Origin: Pseudomonadota bacterium
Lineage (GTDB): Bacteria > Pseudomonadota > Alphaproteobacteria > Rhizobiales > Xanthobacteraceae
DNA: 64,000 nt
Direction of reading: 5' to 3'
Assembly: GCA_023422775.1 (NCBI GenBank)
Contig: JAFAGM010000023.1
Location: 10,163-74,162, forward strand
Shown here: positions 46,138 through 54,402 of the stretch, piece after piece
Position numbering within the stretch: position 1 is the stretch's first letter
How the letters are laid out: each line of letters starts with the position of its first letter
Position numbers and translations under genes: made by a program
The notes under the pieces: model-generated
Seen by the model: only the letters and a program-made list of their open reading frames with translations
The model's database searches: none
What the model was told of the DNA's origin: nothing

Positions 46138-46461
46138 TCAAGCCTGGGCTTCCTCGGCCCCGCGCTTGGCCGCCTTCTTCTTCTTGTCGCCCTGCTTGAG
46201 GAAATTGACGCCGATCTGGTCGCCATTGACCCAGGCGAGTTCGCAGCGGCGGTAGGCCAGTCCCGTCGACGACAGCAGCAGGAAGAATTCCTTCAGGTGC
46301 AAACCCTCGACCGAACCCTCGACCGTCAGCTTGGCGCCGGTCTCGGAGACGTCTTCCATCACGCAGTCGCGCCGCCAGGTGCCGTCGATGCCCATCATGT
46401 GCGCGGCAAAGCCGCGCTCGAATACGACCCGATCTCCCTTGCGCCGTTCCACTGCCGCCAT
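46138..46461 (-). CDS. PilZ domain protein
   Basis: 107-residue PilZ domain protein. The c-di-GMP motif region is partly visible: an N-terminal MAAVERRKGDRV (RRxxxR-like) and DVSETGAKLTVEG in place of the D/NxSxxG motif, both intact enough for binding. The C-terminus is Lys-rich (GDKKKKAAKRGAEEAQA). ATG 46461 has GGGAA eight bases upstream; a GTG 12 codons earlier is an alternative. It sits between the tsaE-amgK fusion and murU, an order seen in other Rhizobiales. The target is unknown. Confidence 0.82.
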   Translation of the reverse strand: MAAVERRKGDRVVFERGFAAHMMGIDGTWRRDCVMEDVSETGAKLTVEGSVEGLHLKEFFLLLSSTGLAYRRCELAWVNGDQIGVNFLKQGDKKKKAAKRGAEEAQA

Positions 46462-46551
46462 GACCGCAATTCCCGTGTCGAAGAAAGCCAGGGCCACGCC
46501 TGCAGCATGGCTGGTTCCACATTAGAGGTGGGCCGGCTAACAGGAAGTAAA

Positions 46552-48072
46552 TCAGGCCACGGGCGGCGGCACGTTCGCCGCATACCATTGGCGAAACGCC
46601 GCCAGCGCCGGATGCGCCAGCGAACGGCCCAGATAGGTCCAGATCCGGGGCTGGTGGCGAAGATATTGCGGCTTGCCGTCGCGCCGGTTGAGCCGGGCGA
46701 AGGTGCCGAGCAAACGTGTGTTTCGCTGCGCCGACATGATCGCGTAGAGCTCGGCGAACCCGGCCGGATCGAAACCGGCGTCGGCCGCGCGGCGCGTGCG
46801 GATGTAGCGGGTCAGCAGCGTCAGTTCGAGCTGTTCGGGGATATCGATCCGCGCATCCTGCAGCAGCGACACCAGATCGTAGGCCGCAGGGCCCAGCACG
46901 GCATCCTGGAAATCGATCAGCCCGATGCGCCGGATGCCTTCGCGGTCGCCGAGCCAGATGATGTTGGGCGAATGAAAGTCCCGCAGCACCCAGGTCCGCG
47001 GCGCGGCGGCGGGCTTCTTCAGGAGGGCGCGCCACATCGCGCCGAACTCGTCGCACCGTTGCTGGCTTATTTCGGCGCCGCGATCCGGCAGGTACCATTC
47101 CAGCATCAGCGCGATCTCGACCAGCCATGCATCGATATCGAATTGCGGAATGTCGTACGTCATCTGCGGCGTCAGCGGCAGCGTTTCGGGCAGGGCTTCG
47201 CGATGCAGTTCCGCCAGCATGTCGGTCGCAACCTCATAGCGATCGGCGATCGGTTGCGGCGGGTCGCCTTCGGTGATGCCGGCGCTGCCGAAATCCTCGG
47301 TGATCAGGAAGCCGGAATCGAGATCGCCGTGATGAATCGCGGGCGCCGAGAAGCCGCGGGCGCGCAGCCCGTTGTCGATGGCGACGAACGGCTTGACGTC
47401 CTCGGCGAGATGCACGGCTGCGCTGTAGGATTTTCCCGCATAGATCGGCGGGCCGTCCGGACGCCGCGGCGAATTCATCAGGATCGACGTGCCGCTGCTG
47501 CCGGTCAACCGTGCATAGGAGCGGGTCGAGGCGTCGCCGGGCATGCGTGCGCGGGCCGCGTTCAGAAAGCCGGCTTCTTCGAGGAAATTCCGCAGATTGC
47601 GCAGTCGCTCCACTTGCGCCGCGGCCTTGCCATGGCCGGTAATCGCGGCGGCGCGCGCGCTGGATCCGAGTGCGGGGCGATGGCTGAAGGCGATGTCGAT
47701 GCGATCTTCGGGCAGCGCATCGGGTGCGCGCTCCGGCCACTCGATCAGCGCCAGCGTGCCCTCGGGCAGCGGCGACAATCCGATTTCCTCCAGCTCGCTC
47801 GAATCGTTGATGCGGTAGAGATCGGCGTGAAGCAGCGGGAACGGCACGTCGTAGCTCTGCGCCAGCGTAAACGTCGGGCTTGGCACTTCGAGCGCCGGAT
47901 CGTTGGCGAGATAGCGGATCATCGCCCGCGCCGCAGCGGTCTTGCCGGCGCCGAGATCGCCCGAGAGCGTGATCACGTCGCCCGGTCCGACCAGAAGCGC
48001 AAGGTCCGCCATCAAATGCGCCGTCGCGTTCTCGTTCGCCAGCGCCACGGAAAATGTCGCGGGCGCGGTCAT
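46552..48072 (-). CDS. TsaE-AmgK fusion: tRNA t6A ATPase domain plus aminoglycoside-phosphotransferase-type sugar kinase
   Basis: 506-residue two-domain protein. Residues 1-155 are TsaE (YjeE), the ATPase needed for t6A37 tRNA modification, with P-loop GDLGAGKT (38-45), the switch PSPTFTL (about 64-70) and the LIEWPERA motif. Residues 170-506 are an aminoglycoside phosphotransferase-like kinase with catalytic loop VLRDFHSPNI and metal loop LIDFQDAVLGPAAYDL. This kinase is the AmgK type, which phosphorylates MurNAc/GlcNAc at the anomeric position and feeds MurU. The start overlaps the divL stop by four bases (ATGA). The fusion is known in Alphaproteobacteria; the substrate is inferred from murU nearby. 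Confidence 0.88.
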   Translation of the reverse strand: MTAPATFSVALANENATAHLMADLALLVGPGDVITLSGDLGAGKTAAARAMIRYLANDPALEVPSPTFTLAQSYDVPFPLLHADLYRINDSSELEEIGLSPLPEGTLALIEWPERAPDALPEDRIDIAFSHRPALGSSARAAAITGHGKAAAQVERLRNLRNFLEEAGFLNAARARMPGDASTRSYARLTGSSGTSILMNSPRRPDGPPIYAGKSYSAAVHLAEDVKPFVAIDNGLRARGFSAPAIHHGDLDSGFLITEDFGSAGITEGDPPQPIADRYEVATDMLAELHREALPETLPLTPQMTYDIPQFDIDAWLVEIALMLEWYLPDRGAEISQQRCDEFGAMWRALLKKPAAAPRTWVLRDFHSPNIIWLGDREGIRRIGLIDFQDAVLGPAAYDLVSLLQDARIDIPEQLELTLLTRYIRTRRAADAGFDPAGFAELYAIMSAQRNTRLLGTFARLNRRDGKPQYLRHQPRIWTYLGRSLAHPALAAFRQWYAANVPPPVA

Positions 48073-50588
48073 TCGGCGGCGTTGCGGTGGGCGTTCTGGT
48101 CGACCGGAAAGTCGCAGACGACCGTGGTGCCTTTGCCGACCACCGAATCGACGCGCACCTTGCCGCCATGCAGTTCGACAAAGGAGCGAACCAGTGACAG
48201 GCCGAGGCCGGCGCCGCGATGCCGCGAGCCGTGGGAATGGCTCTCGAACCAGTCGAACACCTTGTCCTTGACGTCGGACGGAATGCCGGGGCCGGCATCG
48301 CTGACGGTAAAGGTCACGCGATGATCGGTCCGCCGCGCGCTGATCGTGACCGCCGCATCATGCGGCGAGAATCCGACCGCGTTGGCGAGCAGATTGTACA
48401 GCACCTGCACGACGCGCCGCTCGTCGCCGGTGAAGTCGCCGATATCGGGGTCGATGTCGACCTTGAGCTCGATGCGGTCGGTCGCCAGCCGGTCCTGGAT
48501 GCCCTCGGCGGCGGCCTCAATGGCTTTCTCGATATTGACCGGGCCGAGCTCGAGCTTCATCGCTCCGGCATCGATGGTGGCGAGATCGAGGATGTTATTG
48601 GTGAGCGCCAGCAGCGCGTTGGTCGATTTGGTGACGTAGTCGAGATATTCCGCCTGCTTCTTCGTCAGCGGGCCGGTCGAGGGGTCGCTGAGGAAGTGGG
48701 CAAAGCCGATGATGGTGGTCAGCGGCGCGCGCAGTTCGTAGGAGACGTGGTGGACGAAATCGACCTTCATCTGGTCGGCCGTCTCCAGCGCCTCGTTGCG
48801 TTCGCGCAGCGCGCGCTCGACATTCTCGGTGTCGGTGATGTCCTGGAACGTCAGCATGGTCGCGCCGTCGGGCAGCGGCATGGTCATGCAGTCCAGCACG
48901 CTGCCGTCCTTGCGTTCGAGCTTCAGCGAAACCTGCGCGCGGTTGTCGATCGCGGTGATCGCCTCGCGCAGCGCCCGCCAGGTCGGCGCATCGTCGAACA
49001 GCGGCATGCACCAGGCTTCCACGGTCTCGATGTGCGGCTGTTCCTTGAGCGCTTCCGCCGGCAGCTTCCACATTTTCGCAAATGAAGGGTTGAACAGCTC
49101 CACCCGGCCGTTGCTGCCGAACACTGCGACCGCTTCGGCGAGATTGTCGAGCGTCTCGTGCTGGACCCGGGTCAGCCGGTCGAACCGGCGCGCCAGGTCG
49201 AGGCTTTCGGTGACGTTGTCGAACAGATAGGTGACGCCGCCCTCGAGGTTCGGCGTGGTGACGACGCTGAGCGCGCGTCCGTCAGGCAGGAACCAGGAAT
49301 AGTTCTCCGGTTCGACGGCGCGATAGGCTTCGTGCAGCTTGGCCTTCCAGGCGCGGAAGTCCGGCTGTTCGGGCAGCTTGCGCGTGGCGCGCAGCCGGTC
49401 CAGCACGCTGGAATCGTCGGGATTGGAATCGAGGAAGGCCTGGTCGAGGCTCCACAGCCGCCGGTAGGATTCGTTGTAGAAGGCGAGGCGCCGCTGGCCG
49501 TCGAACACGGCAACGCCCGATGACAGCTGGTCGAGGGTGCGGCGATGGGCTTCGGCCATCCGCTCCATGGCATCGCGCAACGCGGTCACCTCGCCGGCGT
49601 CGATGGCGATCCCGGCGCTGCCGGCGTTGAGCTTCAGCGCCTGCACGTCATAGATGCGCCGCTCGCCGCCGACCACGATCGGCAGCCGCGCGCTGAAGCT
49701 GGAGTTGTCGTTCAGCACCCGGTTCATCTCGGCACGCTGATCGTTCTCCAGCAGTTCGAGGTTGCGTTGGATGGCATCGGCAGGACTTCCGCCCTCGGTG
49801 GCCCGGACATAAGCCGCATTGGCGTAACGCAGATTGCCCTCGGCGCTCTTGGCCCATATCGGCCAGGGCGCGGCGGCGGCGAAATCGCGCAGCAGCTCGG
49901 TTTCTTCCTGCAGCGTCCTGTAGCGGAGATTGGATTCCGCGAGTTCCCGTCGCAGCCCGCCGAGTTCGCGAATCCGCACGATGGCCTGGCCGCCGATGGC
50001 GCGGCCCATGGCCTCGATGGCGCGGCCGTTCGAGGTGGAGAGATTGAGCAGAAAACCTTCGCCGGCCTCGCGCAGGGCATCGACGGCATGGTCCATCTGC
50101 AGCGCCGGTTCCGGCGGCAGCCAGGTACCGAATGCGAGGATGCGCTGCGGTGAATTGAACGCCGCGTCCTGTGCGATCAAGAGCGAGGTGTCGCCGCTGA
50201 TCTGCGGCCGGTTGTCGCCCGCTGCCCAGGCGATCAGGATCTGGGGCTCGGCGAACAGGAGGGCGCGCAACCGGTCGGCCTGCACCTGCAGGTCGGCGAT
50301 ATCGGCGCGGAGGCGGAGTTCGGTCCGGGTCGCCAGGATGCGGGTGCGCATCATGAGAATGGCGGCCACGACCGTAAAGCCGAGCAGGGATAGCGACGCC
50401 GTCAGCGCCGCGAATTCCTGCTGATTGAGGTCGAGCCATGCCGAAATCGCCCGCGTGACGGCCAGTTCGCCGGCAAGCGCGGGCTCCGGCAACGCGGTGA
50501 GGGCGGTGGCGAGCGCGATCAGGCCGTGGCGCGCCAGTGAGGTGCACGACAGCAGGTTTCGACGCATCGCCGCGACTACGCCCGACAT
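48069..50588 (-). CDS. divL: PAS-domain histidine kinase-like protein DivL (tyrosine at the phosphoacceptor position)
   Basis: 839-residue membrane-anchored sensor kinase homologue. An N-terminal transmembrane helix (about 60-80) is followed by several PAS domains (about 225-580) and a DHp/ATPase pair. The H-box reads HHVSYELRAPL: the usual SHELRTPL His is replaced by Tyr617. That Tyr is the hallmark of Caulobacter DivL, a pseudokinase that binds DivK and controls CckA-CtrA. The ATPase keeps NLLANAV (N box), DAGPGIP and GAGLGLSL. The neighbourhood of tsaE, amgK, murU and addAB is also that of Caulobacter divL. ATG 50588 has GGGGC seven bases upstream; the TTG at 50600 would add four residues. 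Confidence 0.88.
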   Translation of the reverse strand: MSGVVAAMRRNLLSCTSLARHGLIALATALTALPEPALAGELAVTRAISAWLDLNQQEFAALTASLSLLGFTVVAAILMMRTRILATRTELRLRADIADLQVQADRLRALLFAEPQILIAWAAGDNRPQISGDTSLLIAQDAAFNSPQRILAFGTWLPPEPALQMDHAVDALREAGEGFLLNLSTSNGRAIEAMGRAIGGQAIVRIRELGGLRRELAESNLRYRTLQEETELLRDFAAAAPWPIWAKSAEGNLRYANAAYVRATEGGSPADAIQRNLELLENDQRAEMNRVLNDNSSFSARLPIVVGGERRIYDVQALKLNAGSAGIAIDAGEVTALRDAMERMAEAHRRTLDQLSSGVAVFDGQRRLAFYNESYRRLWSLDQAFLDSNPDDSSVLDRLRATRKLPEQPDFRAWKAKLHEAYRAVEPENYSWFLPDGRALSVVTTPNLEGGVTYLFDNVTESLDLARRFDRLTRVQHETLDNLAEAVAVFGSNGRVELFNPSFAKMWKLPAEALKEQPHIETVEAWCMPLFDDAPTWRALREAITAIDNRAQVSLKLERKDGSVLDCMTMPLPDGATMLTFQDITDTENVERALRERNEALETADQMKVDFVHHVSYELRAPLTTIIGFAHFLSDPSTGPLTKKQAEYLDYVTKSTNALLALTNNILDLATIDAGAMKLELGPVNIEKAIEAAAEGIQDRLATDRIELKVDIDPDIGDFTGDERRVVQVLYNLLANAVGFSPHDAAVTISARRTDHRVTFTVSDAGPGIPSDVKDKVFDWFESHSHGSRHRGAGLGLSLVRSFVELHGGKVRVDSVVGKGTTVVCDFPVDQNAHRNAAE

Positions 50589-50634
50589 TATTTGCCCCAA
50601 AAACGCACGACTGCAGGCCCGGCCCTTACCCCCA

Positions 50635-50682
50635 GCGCATAATCCGCCAAAGTGTTGGCGGTTTGGCGATGAGATTATGCGC
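50635..50682. repeat. Nested palindrome upstream of divL
   Basis: Outer arms GCGCATAATC and GATTATGCGC enclose an inner hairpin, CCGCCAA with TTGGCGG around AGTG. It lies 47-94 bases before the divL start and could be a regulator site or leader structure. Confidence 0.6.
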
Positions 50683-50697
50683 CAGCTATAAAGACTT

Positions 50698-50749
50698 AGA
50701 GCACGCCCGGACGCAAAACCGGTCCCACTTCTTGCGGTCGCGCTCTGCT
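50698..50749 (-). repeat. Dispersed repeat, copy 3 (inverted orientation)
   Basis: On the minus strand GAGCAGAGCGCGACCGCAAG, then AAGTGGGACCGGTTTTGCGT. The AAGTGGGACCGGTT core matches the copy before accD. Confidence 0.6.
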
Positions 50750-50893
50750 CGAATCAATTGAGAGTATCCCCTTCGGGAGTCGGCCGGTAAGAGTCCAGAT
50801 CGTGAACGCAAAACTGCCTGTGAAAAAACCACCGCCGAAACCGGCGATGTCGGACCTTGCCGACCAATTCGGTGTTTTTGATGGTGTTTTTGC

Positions 50894-51352
50894 TCAGCGC
50901 CCGGTCGAACCGAAGCCGCCGCTGCCGCGGTCGGTCGTCGACAATGACGCGACCGGCACAAGCTCTGCCTGCACCACCGGTGCGATCACCATCTGCGCGA
51001 TACGTTCGCCGCGCCGGATCGGAAACGGCGCCTCGCCATGGTTGATCAGCAGCACGTTGATCTCGCCGCGGTAATCTGCGTCGACGGTCCCGGGCGAGTT
51101 CAGGACGGTGACGCCGTGTTTGGCGGCAAGCCCGGAGCGCGGCCGCACCTGCGCTTCATAGCCCGGCGGCAGCGCGATCGTCAGCGCGGTCGGCACCATC
51201 GCGTACTTTCCGGGCGGCAGGATCAGCGGCGTGTCCGCCGGCACCGCCGCGAGCAGATCGAGCCCGGCGGCATCGGCGCTCTGGTAGGCCGGCAGCGCCA
51301 GGCCCTCGCCGTGCGGCAGTTGACGGATATCGACCCTGACTGTCGCGTTCAC
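50894..51352 (-). CDS. dut: dUTP pyrophosphatase
   Basis: 152-residue homotrimeric dUTPase that keeps uracil out of DNA. Motifs AGLDLLAA (1), PRSGLA (2), GTVDADYRGEI (3), RGERIAQMV (4) and the C-terminal RGSGGFGSTGR (5) are all present. The stop of coaBC overlaps the start by four bases (ATGA), so the pair is co-translated. Confidence 0.96.
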   Translation of the reverse strand: MNATVRVDIRQLPHGEGLALPAYQSADAAGLDLLAAVPADTPLILPPGKYAMVPTALTIALPPGYEAQVRPRSGLAAKHGVTVLNSPGTVDADYRGEINVLLINHGEAPFPIRRGERIAQMVIAPVVQAELVPVASLSTTDRGSGGFGSTGR

Positions 51353-52773
51353 GAATTCGGCTCCACGGTCTTTGCGATTTTCGCGACCAGTTCGGTCGCG
51401 ACCTGTTCCTTGGTCATCACGGGCCAGGAATCAACGTTGATATCCTTGCCGTCGCGCGTCAGCAGGTGGACGGTGTTGCGGTCGCCGCCCATCACGCCGG
51501 TCGCGGGCGAAACGTCGTTGGCGACGATCCAGTCGCAGCCCTTGCGCGCGATCTTGGCCCTGGCGTTGTCGATCAGGTGCTCGGTCTCGGCGGCAAAGCC
51601 GATGACCAGCGGCGGGCGCTTGTCCTTCAGCTTCGAGATCGTGGCCAGGATGTCCGGGTTTTCCACCAGTGCGAGCTGCGGCATGCCGGCGGAGGTTTTC
51701 TTCAGCTTCTGCTCGCCTTCATTGGCGACGCGCCAGTCGGCAACGGCCGCAGCGAAGATCGCGATATCGGCCGGCAAGGCGGCCTCCACCCGGTGCAGCA
51801 TGTCGCGCGCCGATTCCACCCGGATCACCGTGACGCCGGCGGGATCGCGCAATTCCACCGGGCCGGAGACCAGCGTAACGTCGGCGCCCGCGGCCTGCGC
51901 CGCGGCGGCGATGGCAAAACCCTGCTTGCCGGAAGAACGATTGGCGATGTAGCGCACGGGATCGATCGGCTCATGCGTCGGTCCCGCCGTGATCAGCACG
52001 CGCTTCCCGGCGAGGGGGCGAGGGCGCGGCGGGCGGAGAATGTCGATGGCTGCGGCTGCGATCTCGACGGCCTCCGACATCCTCCCGACGCCGGCTTCGC
52101 CGGCCTCGGCCATCTCGCCGGCGTTGGGTCCGATCATGTGGACGCCGTCACGCCGGAGTTGCAGCACGTTGCGGCGGGTGGCGGCGTTGTTCCACATCAG
52201 CGGGTTCATCGCCGGCGCCAGCAGGATCGGCCGGTCGGCCGCCAGCAGGATCGCGCTGGCGAGATCGTCGGCGAGACCATTCGCCATCTTCGCCATCAGG
52301 TCGGCAGTCGCGGGCGCCACCACGATCAGATCGCACTCGCGCGCCAGCCGGATGTGGCCGGCGTCGAATTCGCTGCCGGGGTCGAACAGGTCCGTATAGA
52401 CGCGCTCATGCGACAGCGCGCTGGCGGAAAGCGGGGTCACGAATTGCTGCGCGGCATGGGTCAGCACGCAGCGGACGTCGACGTGCCGCTCCTTCAGCCG
52501 CCGGATCAGTTCCAGCGATTTGAAGGCCGCGATGCCGCCGCCGATGATGAGCGTAACACTGGTCTGGCCGACGGGATTGGTGCGCTCGACGCCCGGCCGA
52601 TCTGCCGGAGCAGGCGATGGGGCGGACGGCGCGGCCGGCACCGGGCTACCCTCGCAGTACTCCCGCAGGATCACCCGGACCTCCTCCTCGACCGAGCGGC
52701 CGTTCCTGGCCGAGCGGAGCCGCAAATAGGACTTGATGGCATCGTCGAGCTTGCGGATGGTCAGGCTGGCCAT
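51349..52773 (-). CDS. coaBC: CoaBC (phosphopantothenoylcysteine decarboxylase/ligase) with N-terminal ribbon-helix-helix domain
   Basis: 474-residue bifunctional coenzyme A enzyme with an added domain. Residues 1-41 (MASLTIRKLDDAIKSYLRLR, then SARNGRSVEEEVRVILREY) are a FitA/Arc-like ribbon-helix-helix fold, normally a DNA-binding antitoxin. A Pro/Ala-rich linker (about 43-66) leads to the flavoprotein decarboxylase (GGIAAFKSLELIRRL, PAMNPLMW, about 70-250) and the ligase (ITAGPTHEPIDPVRYIANRS, KLKK, about 255-474). The usual decarboxylase Cys before GxGRM is not seen: the segment reads EMAEAGEAGVGRM. ATG 52773 has GGAGG four bases upstream, so the extra domain is translated. It lies between ubiB and dut. 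Confidence 0.9.
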   Translation of the reverse strand: MASLTIRKLDDAIKSYLRLRSARNGRSVEEEVRVILREYCEGSPVPAAPSAPSPAPADRPGVERTNPVGQTSVTLIIGGGIAAFKSLELIRRLKERHVDVRCVLTHAAQQFVTPLSASALSHERVYTDLFDPGSEFDAGHIRLARECDLIVVAPATADLMAKMANGLADDLASAILLAADRPILLAPAMNPLMWNNAATRRNVLQLRRDGVHMIGPNAGEMAEAGEAGVGRMSEAVEIAAAAIDILRPPRPRPLAGKRVLITAGPTHEPIDPVRYIANRSSGKQGFAIAAAAQAAGADVTLVSGPVELRDPAGVTVIRVESARDMLHRVEAALPADIAIFAAAVADWRVANEGEQKLKKTSAGMPQLALVENPDILATISKLKDKRPPLVIGFAAETEHLIDNARAKIARKGCDWIVANDVSPATGVMGGDRNTVHLLTRDGKDINVDSWPVMTKEQVATELVAKIAKTVEPNS

Positions 52774-52827
52774 GGGGCCTCCGGCGCAATGTGCCATCAA
52801 TGCTAGCACATTGTGCTGTCACTGCAA

Positions 52828-54402
52828 TCACAATTGCCGGATGGCGACCAGAATCCCGATAAAGGTCGCCGCGATGATCCAGAGCGCGACCGTGCGCCAG
52901 CGGCTCTTGCGGCCCTCGGCCCGGCCCAGCGCCGCGATCGTCTCCGGCGACAGCGTCACGCCTTCCCGGGTCATTTTCTCCATGTTCTCGAGCACGGCAA
53001 CCGCCCGCGATGCAATCGCCGGCAGGCTCGCCGCGACGCGGCCGAGTTCGCCCGCCCCCGACATCGCGCCCTGAATTCGTCCGATGGGGCCGAGATTGCG
53101 CTCGATCCATTCGCGCACCACGGGATCGGCGACCTTCCAGATGTCGAGCCTTGGATCGAAGCCGCGCGCCACGCCCTCGACCACCACCATGGTCTTCTGC
53201 AGCAAAATCAGTTCGGGCCGGGTCTGCATGTCGAACAGGCCGGTGACCTCCAGCAGCAGGGTCAGCAGTTTCGCCATCGAGATTTCTTCGGCGGTGCGGT
53301 TGTGGATCGGCTCGCCGATGGCGCGGATGGCCTGCGCAAAATTCTCCACCGAGTGATGGCCCGGCACGTAGCCGGCCTCGAAATGCACCTCGGCGACGCG
53401 GCGGTAGTCGCGGGTGATGAAACCGAGCAGAATTTCCGCGAGGAAGCGCCGCTCCTTCATCCCGAGCCGGCCCATGATGCCGAAATCCACAGCCACCAGC
53501 CGGCCGGCATCGTCGAGAAACAGGTTGCCCGGATGCATGTCGGCGTGGAAGAAGCCGTCGCGCAGCGCGTGGCGCAGAAAACTCTGGATCACCTTGCGCC
53601 CGAGATCGGGCAGGTCGACATGCGACTGCTGCAGCCGCGCATGGTCGTTGAGCGCGATGCCGTCGATCCACTCCATGGTCAGCACGTTGTGGGTGGTGCG
53701 GTCCCAGTCGACAGCGGGCACGCGGAAGTCCGGATCGTCGCGCGTATTCTCCGCCATCTCCGACAGCGCGGCCGCTTCCAGCCGCAGATCCATCTCCATC
53801 GCGACCGAGCGCGACATGGTGTTGATGACCTCGATCAGCCGCAGCCGCCGCGCTTCGGCCGAATGCGCCTCGGCATTGTGCGCGACGAAGAAGAAATCGG
53901 AGAGGTCGCGGCGGAAACGCGAAGCGACATTGGGCCGAAGCACCTTGACCGCGACGGCACGGCGGACGCCATCGCGTTCGGTCTCTCCGCGATGCACCTG
54001 CGCGATGGAAGCGGCGGCCACCGGCGGGCCGAGGCTTGCAAACGCCTGCGCCACAGGGCGTTCCAGCGACGAGGCGATGACCGCCTCGGCGTCGCTTTGC
54101 GAAAACGGCGGCAGCCGGTCCTGCAGGCTTTCGAGGTCGCGCGCCATGGCGACGCCGACGACGTCGGGCCGGGTCGCCAGGAACTGGCCGAGTTTCAGAT
54201 AGGCCGGCCCCAGCCGCGTCAACGCGCGCGACAGCCGCGGCCCCGATTTGGCGCCGGGGCGTTCGATCAGCCGCGCCAGCCGCAGCGCCAGTTGTCCGGG
54301 AGGCGGTACGAGACCCGGATCGATAACGCCGAACACGCCCTCGCGCGCGAATACGAAAGCAGCGCGGACGAGGCGCGCGATGTGGGTCGCCGAAGAAATC
54401 AC
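52828..54402 (-). CDS. ubiB: UbiB-type atypical kinase of ubiquinone biosynthesis
   Basis: 524-residue ABC1/UbiB protein needed for ubiquinone assembly. The KxGQ motif reads LKLGQFLATRPD, the Ala-rich nucleotide loop is AAASIAQVH, the catalytic loop is HADMHPGN and the metal motif VDFGIMG. Two C-terminal hydrophobic helices (ending WIIAATFIGILVAI) anchor it in the membrane. GTG 54402 overlaps the ubiE TGA (GTGA), which decides the start over an upstream ATG inside ubiE. Confidence 0.94.
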   Translation of the reverse strand: MISSATHIARLVRAAFVFAREGVFGVIDPGLVPPPGQLALRLARLIERPGAKSGPRLSRALTRLGPAYLKLGQFLATRPDVVGVAMARDLESLQDRLPPFSQSDAEAVIASSLERPVAQAFASLGPPVAAASIAQVHRGETERDGVRRAVAVKVLRPNVASRFRRDLSDFFFVAHNAEAHSAEARRLRLIEVINTMSRSVAMEMDLRLEAAALSEMAENTRDDPDFRVPAVDWDRTTHNVLTMEWIDGIALNDHARLQQSHVDLPDLGRKVIQSFLRHALRDGFFHADMHPGNLFLDDAGRLVAVDFGIMGRLGMKERRFLAEILLGFITRDYRRVAEVHFEAGYVPGHHSVENFAQAIRAIGEPIHNRTAEEISMAKLLTLLLEVTGLFDMQTRPELILLQKTMVVVEGVARGFDPRLDIWKVADPVVREWIERNLGPIGRIQGAMSGAGELGRVAASLPAIASRAVAVLENMEKMTREGVTLSPETIAALGRAEGRKSRWRTVALWIIAATFIGILVAIRQL

